Positions 7,474 through 15,267 of a DNA stretch of 18,682 nucleotides are shown one piece after another; the first letter of the stretch is position 1; each line of letters starts with the position of its first letter. The position numbers and the translations under genes were made by a program. The stretch covers positions 1-18,682 of the forward strand of contig JAFGJR010000175.1 in assembly GCA_016928975.1 (NCBI GenBank), read 5' to 3'. The notes beneath the pieces are model-generated. The model worked only from the letters and a program-made list of their open reading frames with translations. It was not told the DNA's origin and did no database searches. Origin of the DNA: Sedimentisphaerales bacterium. Its GTDB lineage: Bacteria > Planctomycetota > Phycisphaerae > Sedimentisphaerales > SG8-4.

Positions 7474-9606
7474 ATGAAGGGCCCAATCGTAAGTGCCATC
7501 GTAGTGACCGTATTTCTCTGTGGACCTGTTTTTGGAGAGAGCGTCTCCTGGATCGACGGTTTCGGTGCCGTGGCGCCGTCCGGGTGGTCGATCACTCCGT
7601 CAAACCCGACCACGACAAGCGTGATCACTTTCAAAGGGCCGACCGATCAATCGTATGACAACAGTTGCAGGGCCGAGCAAGGCTTCGGTGGCAAACCCTA
7701 TCTGGCGATCAACAGCACTACCAGGACGATTGAGCTGAAGTTTCAGGGCCCGGCGCCTGCCTTTTGCATCCTGATTATCAAGCCGGCCGTGGGCTTTCAA
7801 GGCGACTTCGGCCCTCTGGCCGCGGGCAACTGGACGTTCAAATGCACGCACGTCCGCAGCCCGTTCCAGCTCAACTTCACCGTCGGTGGTGGTGGCGGTG
7901 GTGGCGGCCATATCCTCCGCGTGGACAAGAATGCCCCGTTGACCATTTGGACGCCGGACGGCAGCAGTTGGACGAGGGCGTTCCCCAACCTGCATGATGG
8001 CCTGGCCGCGGCAGTATCCGGCGACACGATTCGCGTGGCGGACGGCACCTACGTCCCCGATGAAGGGTCCGGTGTCACCGACGACGATCGCACCGCCTCC
8101 TTCGCGATCCCCGACAACGTGACGGTCCTGTGCGGCTACGCTGGCTACGGCGCCTCCAACCCGGACGCGCGGAACGTGGACACATATCCCACCATCCTGA
8201 GCGGCGATCTGAAGAGCGACGATCTCTGGGGAATCCTGAACATCTCGGACAACAGCTATCACGTCGTCTCCTCCACTGGATCGGGCACCCTCGATGGTGC
8301 GACGATCACCGACGGCAACGCCGATGGCTTCGGAGACAACGGCTGCGGCGGCGGCGTCTTTCTCCGCGGCTCGACGCTCCGGATCAACGCCTGCAAGATC
8401 CGCGGCAACAAAGCCGACTTCGGCGCCGGCGTCGCCTGCCTGGAAGGGGTCGCACCTGTCCTGGTCAATACGGAGATCACCGGCAACTGGGCCCGCGTCT
8501 TCGGCGGCTGCCTGTACAACGACGACGCCAACATCGAGCTGACCAACTGCCTGATCGCCGGCAACACCGCCAGCATGGCAGACATCCTCGGCAGCGATGC
8601 CATCCTCAACGCCATGGGCAGTCTCGATATCACCAACTGCACCATCACCGACAACCGGCCCGGTCACGGCGCCCCGGCCAACCTCAGAGCCATCGTCAAC
8701 CTCGTCTGGGGTCCGGGCTTCGTAGACACGATCTCCATCAAGAACAGCATCGTCCGAAACGGCGGCACCGAGATCTGGAGCACCGAGCCGGGCATCGTCA
8801 CGCTCTACTCCAACAACATCGAGGGTGGCACAGGCGGCTACAGCGGCTCCGCGAATATCGATCAAGACCCGCTCTTCAAGAATGTCGGCGCCTTCGACAT
8901 AGAGGGGCAGTGGCACTACGATGATGATGGATACATCCTGCTGTCGGGATCGCCCAGCCTCGACGCCGGCAATCAAGCGCTCTTGCCGCCGGGCATTACC
9001 GTGGACCTCAATGGCGACGCGCGTGTCCAGGGTGGGCAGGTCGATCAAGGTGCCTATGAGGGATCGGGACTGCCCCCGCTGCCGCCCGCAGTCGTCCTGG
9101 TCCCCAGCGTGGTCGGCCAGACCCAGGCGACCGCCCAGTCCATGATCACGAGCGCCCTGCTGGTGGTCGGGACGGTCACCCAGGCCTATAGCGACACGGT
9201 GCCCAGCGGTCGGGTCATCAGCCAGAACCCGGTCGGCGGCTCGACCGCCGTCGTCGGCTCGGCCGTGAATCTGACGGTCTCGAAGGGTCCGGCCCCTGGA
9301 TCGGGATGGACGCTCGATCAAATCTCGGAACTCACGATGACGATCTCGAGCCCGCCGCCCAGTTGGCCCATCTTGGTCTACGGCGCGGGTTCGTGGACCT
9401 TCTACGCCAGCGGCACGACCGAGTACAAGATTGAGATCACCGGCATCCCCGCCGTGGGCGGCACCTGGAGCACGACCCCGTCCACCGGCACCGTCTCCTC
9501 CGGCTACCACACGATCAACTTCACGATCCAGGGCCTGAACGTCAACCTCAGCTCCCTGCCCCCCGGAGACCAGAAGATCGCCGAGATCAGGTTCTATACC
9601 CGCTGA
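7474..9606 (+). CDS. Secreted right-handed beta-helix protein with a PASTA domain
   Basis: The ATG at 7474 is chosen because it follows AAAGGG (7461-7466) and begins a clear signal peptide, MKGPIVSAIVVTVFLCGPVFG, probably cleaved after residue 21. The frame is open further upstream, but that part is repeat-derived. The 710-residue product has four parts. Residues 22-137 form an unrecognised domain, followed by an eight-glycine linker (138-145). Residues of about 148-525 form a right-handed parallel beta-helix with NCTITDN/NTEITGN-type rungs and an end block resembling SPSLDAGN...GGQVDQGAYEG, common in secreted planctomycete and verrucomicrobial proteins. Residues of about 540-605 are one PASTA domain (VPSVVGQTQATAQ...ISQNPVGG). 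About 100 unassigned residues follow. A polysaccharide-binding or lyase-like surface role is possible; no catalytic residues were identified. Confidence 0.85.
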   Translation: MKGPIVSAIVVTVFLCGPVFGESVSWIDGFGAVAPSGWSITPSNPTTTSVITFKGPTDQSYDNSCRAEQGFGGKPYLAINSTTRTIELKFQGPAPAFCILIIKPAVGFQGDFGPLAAGNWTFKCTHVRSPFQLNFTVGGGGGGGGHILRVDKNAPLTIWTPDGSSWTRAFPNLHDGLAAAVSGDTIRVADGTYVPDEGSGVTDDDRTASFAIPDNVTVLCGYAGYGASNPDARNVDTYPTILSGDLKSDDLWGILNISDNSYHVVSSTGSGTLDGATITDGNADGFGDNGCGGGVFLRGSTLRINACKIRGNKADFGAGVACLEGVAPVLVNTEITGNWARVFGGCLYNDDANIELTNCLIAGNTASMADILGSDAILNAMGSLDITNCTITDNRPGHGAPANLRAIVNLVWGPGFVDTISIKNSIVRNGGTEIWSTEPGIVTLYSNNIEGGTGGYSGSANIDQDPLFKNVGAFDIEGQWHYDDDGYILLSGSPSLDAGNQALLPPGITVDLNGDARVQGGQVDQGAYEGSGLPPLPPAVVLVPSVVGQTQATAQSMITSALLVVGTVTQAYSDTVPSGRVISQNPVGGSTAVVGSAVNLTVSKGPAPGSGWTLDQISELTMTISSPPPSWPILVYGAGSWTFYASGTTEYKIEITGIPAVGGTWSTTPSTGTVSSGYHTINFTIQGLNVNLSSLPPGDQKIAEIRFYTR

Positions 9607-9653
9607 GGGGGCAGGGGGGAAGAAAGCGAGCACGCGGGAAGGGGAGCCCGTAG

Positions 9654-9673
9654 GGGCGAATCATCATTCGCCC
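9654..9673. repeat. Perfect 8-bp hairpin in the convergent intergenic gap
   Basis: GGGCGAAT (9654-9661) and ATTCGCCC (9666-9673) pair perfectly around a CATC loop, in the 220-base gap between two convergent genes. The context GTAGGGGCGAAT is typical of a widely dispersed short bacterial repeat, as I recall. There is no T-run on either side, so it is not a standard intrinsic terminator. A second small hairpin, CCGGA-TTCA-TCCGG, lies at 9701-9714. Confidence 0.6.
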
Positions 9674-9826
9674 GGAGGATTGTGTTCGCGCGCGGACTGC
9701 CCGGATTCATCCGGTGCGACCTTCGGCCGCAGGCCAGTCTGGTCTCTGGAGACAATGTTGAGAGCACCGGCAAGACCGGGTTGCGACGATGTTGGCCTTG
9801 GCGTTCCCGGCGTCGCTGCACTGTCT

Positions 9827-12800
9827 CTATCGCTGATTCGAGCCATTGCCACTTGAAGGCTGTCTATTCAACCGAATCGATACCGTGGTCTGTCCATCGT
9901 ACTCGAGCCCAGGATTGGCTGTGACGATGTCTGGAAGGCCGTCTCCGTTGAGATCGCCCACCGCCAGAAACTGCGGCATCCAGCCCATCGAGAAGTGCTC
10001 CTCGCTCTCGCTCAAAAGGCCTCCCCTTCTATCGTTCAGTAGCAACGATACATAGTTCTCGTCGTGTCCTGGAACAGTGATCACGTCCATAAAACCGTCA
10101 CCATTCATATCCCTCAGCACTATGCTCCTGCTCGACCCAACGTCATAGGTCTGTATTTGGGGGGCATAGTTGACCGGCAGTCTTCCCCAATTGCCTCCGT
10201 TCACGATGGGTCCTGTCTGTGGATACAAGATGACAGCTATCTTCGCGGATTCTATCGCCGGGCCGAAGTCATTAAGTACTACGTCCTTGTGGACTATGAA
10301 ATCAGGACACCCTTCTCCCATTGCGGTGTCGAAATCCCCTATGATGATGTCATCCGGCTCGATCGGCACTGGGAGAGAGGATTTGTTCTCGTCGTCGAAT
10401 AACCCGGTGGTCCTGTTGTTGTAAAACACCGTCACGTAGTTCTTCCCATCGTCTGTCGAGCCGACAACCACATCGCCATACCCGTCTCCGTCGATATCAG
10501 CGCCCTTGACTGTCAGCGCCCTTCCTTCTATCTCCAATCCAACGAGCTTTCGTTTCTGATTGTTGTTCAGATCGACATACAACAGTATGCTGTCCTTGGG
10601 TCCATCGCCGAAACTGACAATGTCGCCCAAGCCTGTCTCATCCCTGTCAATATCAGCGACGCAGAACTCTCTCAAATGCGCCGGCCCCAGGATTCTGACC
10701 ACCTTGTCATACCCGCACTCGTCCCCCTTGACATCCACGTTGTAAAGGATAGTCAACATCGACGTCTGCGCGTCGCCGACGACGATGTCCGGGCCGCAGG
10801 TGTTGTCGAGAGTGCCACACTCGACCTTGATCGGGTCTTTCCACTCCGAATCCCTGTATATCATGCACCCACGAGTGCATCCGGCAAACAAGTCGGCGCC
10901 AGGGTCCATTTTCTGCAAATCAGGATTCATCTTCACCAACAGGCTATCCTTCGTCAGGAAGATCATGTCGGCAACGCTGGCTTCGGTGCCGCTTGGGTTG
11001 GGACCGAGGTCCGTAAGGAGAACGCCCCTGATCTCGTGGTCCTTAACCGTGTATTCCTTCCTGACCGGGAACAGATTGGGGCCGAAGATCTCATGATTCT
11101 GCTTGCCGGTGTTTCGTCGTATCGAGACAGAGCCAGAACCCGCCGTAACCACGTCAATCAGTCCATCGTTGTCAACGTCTCCGAGTGCACAGGAAGCACT
11201 GCCTGGTTGTCCATAACTGACCATTTCGCTGTACCCCCCGTCGGCGTCGCTCAGGCTGACCCCTATGGATGCCCCCATGAAGGCTCCGACGAAATCAAGG
11301 TGCCCATCTCTATTGATATCGCCAACCGCATAAGAATAACTGCCGTAGTCGAGAAATTTATCCATTGGGATAGTCTTCACTAGGTTGAACACGGCGGAGT
11401 TGTTGTTCTTAAAGACAACAATATCAGAAGAACGCTGTCCGATGATATCCAAGTCCCCATCACCATCAACGTCAGCAAGCGTAACAGAGTTTATATGGTC
11501 TCCTGAGTAATCGATTATCGACCCGTCTACTTCATAGGTATTCGCACTCTTCCGTTTGACACTAATGATGTTATCACGAAAGAGCCAACTGGTAACAACT
11601 AAGATCTCATTTGCTGCATCACCATCTAAGTCAACGAGATGGGCTTCAATGGGTTGATAATTCAAATTAACAAATTCTCTATTGTCTTGAGTAAATGCCT
11701 TAGATCTAACATTATAGAAAATAGTCAACCTTTTATTCACTTGATTGGAAAGAACAGCTTCAGGATCTGTGTTGTCGTCTAGATTTCCAAATCGAATATG
11801 ATTTGCTGGATATTCTAAGGGGTATTCTCTTTGAAATAAGTCTTCACTTGAAAAGACACCATTCGTTAAATGAACAACTATAGCCTGTGGAATTTGTATA
11901 TCATCTTTTTTTATCAAAGCAATAATGTCTGGATAAGGATTTGGATCTAATAAGACATGAGTATAATCTGTTACTGCCACTAAACGACGATTAAGAGTAG
12001 TCGCTCCCTTGAAAGCATTAAATGTTTTTTGAGTAAAAGAACCCTTACTGTCTTTGTCTTGAAATAGTACCCAAAACGTTTTACCTAGTGTATCTAAAGT
12101 GACTATATCCTGGGATCCATCAGCATTGATATCCAAGATCTTCACCAGGGCCAGCAACGCTTCCTCTGCTACGGGAATCGTCTGGGTAGGGTTCTCGGGG
12201 AGCGGACGGAGGACCTTGGCCTTGCCGGCGCCCGTGTCTCCCAAGACAAAGACGCCGAAGGTGTCGTTGAGAATATAGGCGAACTCATTAGTATCAGAAG
12301 CGACGTAGATCAGGTCGGGATAGCCGTCGTTATTGACATCGCCGAGACTGGGTTTTGTGAAGCGCCACCACATGTTGAAAGAATTGAGAGTACTGTACGT
12401 GAGGTAGCCAGAGGGGTGTTTTCCGCAGGTGTCGGGGTGTTGAAGTGGTTCTTGCCGGGGATGGTATGCGATGATCACGTGGCCCGCGTTGCTGATGGCA
12501 AGAATGTCGAGACAGGGATTGCCATCGTTGGAGGAGTCCAGATCGCCGATGAGGATCTCATCGGGCGCGTGGGGAATGGCGATGGTGGTCATGATCTGCT
12601 GTGTGTAGAAGGACTGCTGGGAGCTGGTGTTGTAGAAGATGGTGATGTGCCCGGTGATCGTCTGGTCGGCGTCTATCGTCACGGAGCCGACGATGAGGTC
12701 GTCCAGTCCGTCGCCGTCCATATCCGCCGACTTCAAATTCAGAAGATCCCCTTCAATCAGCAAGGCAAGGGCGGCCTGGTTTGGCTCGCCGCTTGACAGA

Positions 12801-13012
12801 TGCAGGAGCGTCTGACGAGGACGACTACCGGTGAGACTTGATTGCGCGATGACAGACTTGCGCACAAGCTCTGGTGATGCGAGATTCGCATAGACAACGT
12901 CAGTGTGTGAGCTGCCGGACATCGCAATCGCGGCGAGGGCTTGTGCCGGGAGATGGACGACCTGGAGCGACACAAGGAATCCCACAATCTGGAGCGCGAT
13001 GATGGTTCTCAT
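9827..13012 (-). CDS. Large secreted FG-GAP/VCBS beta-propeller protein
   Basis: This 1061-residue protein starts at the ATG at 13012, preceded by AGGGTG, and has a signal peptide-like N-terminus (hydrophobic to about residue 30). An in-frame TTG at 13057 is less likely. About 16 FG-GAP-type units run from near residue 97 (DMDGDGLDDLIVGS) to near residue 1019 (GDLNGDGLPDIVTANPG). Each has an Asp-rich calcium-binding loop of the DxDxDG type followed by a DIV/DLI strand. This count would suit two propellers of seven or eight blades. Such integrin-alpha-like repeats usually mediate surface or extracellular binding. No C-terminal sorting signal, dockerin or membrane anchor is visible. The middle third is strikingly AT-rich with more degenerate repeats. 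It is convergent with the beta-helix/PASTA gene. The ligand is unknown. Confidence 0.88.
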   Translation of the reverse strand: MRTIIALQIVGFLVSLQVVHLPAQALAAIAMSGSSHTDVVYANLASPELVRKSVIAQSSLTGSRPRQTLLHLSSGEPNQAALALLIEGDLLNLKSADMDGDGLDDLIVGSVTIDADQTITGHITIFYNTSSQQSFYTQQIMTTIAIPHAPDEILIGDLDSSNDGNPCLDILAISNAGHVIIAYHPRQEPLQHPDTCGKHPSGYLTYSTLNSFNMWWRFTKPSLGDVNNDGYPDLIYVASDTNEFAYILNDTFGVFVLGDTGAGKAKVLRPLPENPTQTIPVAEEALLALVKILDINADGSQDIVTLDTLGKTFWVLFQDKDSKGSFTQKTFNAFKGATTLNRRLVAVTDYTHVLLDPNPYPDIIALIKKDDIQIPQAIVVHLTNGVFSSEDLFQREYPLEYPANHIRFGNLDDNTDPEAVLSNQVNKRLTIFYNVRSKAFTQDNREFVNLNYQPIEAHLVDLDGDAANEILVVTSWLFRDNIISVKRKSANTYEVDGSIIDYSGDHINSVTLADVDGDGDLDIIGQRSSDIVVFKNNNSAVFNLVKTIPMDKFLDYGSYSYAVGDINRDGHLDFVGAFMGASIGVSLSDADGGYSEMVSYGQPGSASCALGDVDNDGLIDVVTAGSGSVSIRRNTGKQNHEIFGPNLFPVRKEYTVKDHEIRGVLLTDLGPNPSGTEASVADMIFLTKDSLLVKMNPDLQKMDPGADLFAGCTRGCMIYRDSEWKDPIKVECGTLDNTCGPDIVVGDAQTSMLTILYNVDVKGDECGYDKVVRILGPAHLREFCVADIDRDETGLGDIVSFGDGPKDSILLYVDLNNNQKRKLVGLEIEGRALTVKGADIDGDGYGDVVVGSTDDGKNYVTVFYNNRTTGLFDDENKSSLPVPIEPDDIIIGDFDTAMGEGCPDFIVHKDVVLNDFGPAIESAKIAVILYPQTGPIVNGGNWGRLPVNYAPQIQTYDVGSSRSIVLRDMNGDGFMDVITVPGHDENYVSLLLNDRRGGLLSESEEHFSMGWMPQFLAVGDLNGDGLPDIVTANPGLEYDGQTTVSIRLNRQPSSGNGSNQR
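11380..12120. other. AT-rich block inside the FG-GAP gene
   Basis: Sixty-base lines counted by hand give 33% GC at 11641-11700, 28% at 11701-11760, 30% at 11881-11940 and 37% at 12061-12120. The line 12181-12240 gives 70%. The reading frame continues through the block, which corresponds to roughly residues 300-545. Repeats there are less canonical (PNPYPDIIALI, LDDNTDPEAVL). Boundaries are approximate. Confidence 0.75.
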
Positions 13013-13062
13013 AAGACACCCTGCCAACCAATCGGAATCCTGTCTGTTCGACGGCAAACACG

Positions 13063-13091
13063 ATTGTACCCTCGATCCAGGGGCAGATCAA
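13063..13091 (-). promoter_or_regulatory. Sigma70-type promoter for the FG-GAP gene
   Basis: Read on the minus strand, TTGATC (-35, 13091-13086) and TACAAT (-10, 13068-13063) are separated by exactly 17 bases. Matches to consensus are 4/6 and 5/6. The -10 box is about 50 bases upstream of the ATG at 13012, giving a short leader that contains the AGGGTG ribosome binding site. Confidence 0.5.
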
Positions 13092-13467
13092 CGACAAAGG
13101 CGTTGCAGCGCCGCCTGGTGTGCGACCTGCGAGCTACCCGCCTTTGAATGTGCCCAGGAAGTCGCTTACCGACTGGCCTGGGTGTATGGCAGGCGTCGAA
13201 GCATCCCGGTCGTATCAGGCCATTTCATTTATCCATTCAACGCTCGACCGGACCAGGGACGCTGTCCGTGGACCCCTGGAGTTGGCCGCGTTATGGCCAG
13301 ATGGCAGGGAAACCGTAGACCCTCATGGTGGCGGCGCCGACGCGCTCGCCTCCTTCAAATTGCTGGTCCAGGCAGTCTCGCGGTCCCTTGCTCCTCGATC
13401 GGGTCGACGACAAGCTGCGCAGAGGTAACAGGAGAGAAACGGACGGCCGCGATCGTGATGGAGGCCC

Positions 13468-13587
13468 TTACAAACCGCTGAAGAGGTTGTTCAGAACGTG
13501 CGTCACAGTGCTTGCGGCGACGGATCTGCTTTTCCAGGCGACGAGGCCGAGGACCCAGCCGATGAAGCAGAGCGTGCGTCGCAGCGC
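13468..13587 (-). pseudogene. C-terminal remnant of a CPBP-family intramembrane protease
   Basis: The minus-strand translation ends in about 39 residues resembling the C-terminus of CPBP (CAAX protease / bacteriocin-processing) membrane proteins. Visible are IGWVLGLVAWKSRSV followed by THVLNNLF, where the family has a GxxxGxxxxxTGSL helix and an HxxNN motif. The stop is at 13468-13470. No preceding transmembrane segments or earlier catalytic Glu-Glu motif can be present, because upstream it runs into the GH172 gene in another frame. It appears to be a leftover of a larger gene removed by recombination. The resemblance is short and could be chance. Confidence 0.45.
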
Positions 13588-13601
13588 GTGACGTGGCTCG
13601 T

Positions 13602-15170
13602 TCACTGTAGAGGCTTTCGCTTCTTGTCCCAGCGTTCGCGGAGCCGGACGGAATCGAGGCCGACGTACTTGCCCCTGGCGAGCGGATTGCGGCCGACGCA
13701 CTCGAGGCGAAGCGTGTGCTTGCCGGGCGTGAACTGGAAGCTGCCCAGGTAGGCCTCTTTGACCTGTAGCGTCGGCGAGTAGAAGTCGTAGTCCGCCACC
13801 TTCTGGCCGACGACGTAGTCGGCGGGCTCGTGCACGTTCTTTCCGTCGAGGAAGACACGATAGACGCCGTATTCGTCGCCATATGTGAATCGTAGGATCA
13901 GGCCGCGATACGATCCCTTCTCGACCTCGAACTCCACTTCCAGAACCGGCCGGTCGTCGGCGGGCATGAACAGGAGCTGGCCGTCGCCGGTCCAGTCGTA
14001 ACCCTTTCGCAGCTCCAGCGCGCCGGGCGAATGCTTCGCAGTCGGCAGAAGCGACTTGCCTTCGATGATGACGTCGAGGTTGGGCAGGAGCCGCCTGGCC
14101 AATGGCGGCAGGGTCGTGAATCGTTTGGGCCGGCCCACCTGGTACCAGAAAGCGACGGTCGCGATGTCGTCCTCACGCTCGACGTGTCCCTCGACCTTGC
14201 CGGTGGTCGTCTCGTCCTCGGTGATCCAGCCGGTGTGCTCGATCTCGAAGCGCAGGGACCTGGTGAATCGCACGGGGTCGGCGATGTGCCAGCGATAGAG
14301 GCAGTACTCCGTGCCGAGGTTCTCGAAGTTCGTGCTCATGTACGTGCAGCCGAAGTAGGGATAGAGGCTCTCACTGAGTCCCCAGGCCATCAGGAAGTAG
14401 TCCTCGGTGCCGGTGCCCTGGATGGTGGGCTTGGTGTCGCCGTCGACGTAGAACTTGGCGTCGCCCTCGCCGAACCAGAAGGGGCTGCGGGAGCGTGCGG
14501 ACATCACCGTGCCGACGTAGTGGCCTTCGCCCTCGGCGTCGAGGATCAGGTAATCGCGCCCGGTCTTCTCGGGAAACTCGTTGCGGTACTGGGCGCAGAA
14601 GTAGGCGGTCTTGTCGGGGAGGTTCTCACCGTCGGTGTAGTCGATGTGATAGTAGAAACTGCGGACGTTCCTGGCACCTTCATTGGTGACGGTGATCAGG
14701 CCGCGCTTGTGGAAGGGCATCGGCCAGTAGCAGTTGTATCCGTCACCGCTTTCGACCTGGACGGGGACGGAGCGGACCTCCCGGCGCAACCCGAAGCCGG
14801 CGCCGAAGAAGTCCCCCAGCGGCGCTTCGACCGCAGGCTCCTTGGCGTCGTCCCAGTACATGCGCAGGACGATCTCATCGGGTCGGGCGGAGCCGCCGGC
14901 TTCGAGCCAGTTGGGTCGGGCCTCGTTGAACGTCAGCCAGATATGGCGAATCACGGCCGGCCCTTTGATGTCGGCCAGGATTTTCGTCTCGCCCGGCGTG
15001 ACGTAGCGAATCCGGTCGGCGTTGCTGTTCGGGTCGGGATCGGCCGACGTGATCGCTCGCGAGTGACCGGACTTGATCTGCGCCAGGTCCGACAGGTCCT
15101 GGGCGACCAATGTTGACGCCAGACTCACGACCAGCGCAACGACGATTTCCACTCCTGACAGTCTGATCAT
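13602..15170 (-). CDS. Secreted DUF2961 / GH172-family glycoside hydrolase
   Basis: The ATG at 15170 has a strong ribosome binding site, AGGGGAG, a few bases upstream, and starts a signal peptide (IVVALVVSLASTLVAQ). The frame extends upstream to 15212, but that start lacks support. The 522-residue protein carries the DUF2961 signature: ADPDPNSNADRIRYVTPGE near the N-terminus, then IRHIWLTF, LGDFFG, the conserved GTGTEDYF with Glu256, and LYRWHIADPVRF. DUF2961 is now GH172; characterised members act on difructose anhydride or on D-arabinofuranosides, with glutamates as catalytic residues. A C-terminal beta-sandwich-like region of about 150 residues follows. It is 97 bases downstream of a six-hairpin glycosidase-like gene on the same strand and probably co-transcribed. 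Substrate is unknown. Confidence 0.9.
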   Translation of the reverse strand: MIRLSGVEIVVALVVSLASTLVAQDLSDLAQIKSGHSRAITSADPDPNSNADRIRYVTPGETKILADIKGPAVIRHIWLTFNEARPNWLEAGGSARPDEIVLRMYWDDAKEPAVEAPLGDFFGAGFGLRREVRSVPVQVESGDGYNCYWPMPFHKRGLITVTNEGARNVRSFYYHIDYTDGENLPDKTAYFCAQYRNEFPEKTGRDYLILDAEGEGHYVGTVMSARSRSPFWFGEGDAKFYVDGDTKPTIQGTGTEDYFLMAWGLSESLYPYFGCTYMSTNFENLGTEYCLYRWHIADPVRFTRSLRFEIEHTGWITEDETTTGKVEGHVEREDDIATVAFWYQVGRPKRFTTLPPLARRLLPNLDVIIEGKSLLPTAKHSPGALELRKGYDWTGDGQLLFMPADDRPVLEVEFEVEKGSYRGLILRFTYGDEYGVYRVFLDGKNVHEPADYVVGQKVADYDFYSPTLQVKEAYLGSFQFTPGKHTLRLECVGRNPLARGKYVGLDSVRLRERWDKKRKPLQ

Positions 15171-15225
15171 GTTCTCCCCTTCATTCAAAGCGGATCGATG
15201 CCAAGGTTTCATTTCACAGGGCAGC

Positions 15226-15257
15226 GGGTGGCAGCGGCAAGCGCAGCTTGCCGATGG
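15226..15257 (+). repeat. GGGTGGCAGCGGCAA repeat, third copy
   Basis: This 32-base unit matches 7138-7169 at 30 of 32 positions. The two differences (A to G and T to C) fall on opposite sides of the same base pair in the hairpin GGCAAG-CGCAG-CTTGCC, so pairing is kept. It sits in the 97-base gap between the two minus-strand glycosidase genes. Confidence 0.75.
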
Positions 15258-15267
15258 TACCCGGGAC

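Larger units (their letters stand above)
13013..13601. other. Mostly empty intergenic stretch
   Basis: About 590 bases separate the FG-GAP gene from the GH172 gene. I see a promoter for the FG-GAP gene (13063-13091) and a gene remnant (13468-13587). Short open frames on the plus strand, such as 13120-13428, have no family resemblance, no good ribosome binding site and arginine-rich composition typical of chance frames in GC-rich DNA. The rest holds nothing that I recognise. Confidence 0.6.

Noticed and set aside
7600..9633. 677-codon minus-strand open frame opposite the beta-helix/PASTA gene
   Set aside because: The plus strand has a signal peptide, beta-helix rungs and a PASTA domain; the antisense frame has no recognisable motif.
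9607..9826. Intrinsic terminator between the convergent genes
   Set aside because: The hairpin at 9654-9673 has no T-run on either strand, so it is recorded as a repeat instead.
13013..13057. TTG start 45 bases upstream of the FG-GAP gene ATG
   Set aside because: The ATG at 13012 has a ribosome binding site and begins the signal peptide directly; the TTG coincides with the predicted transcription start region.
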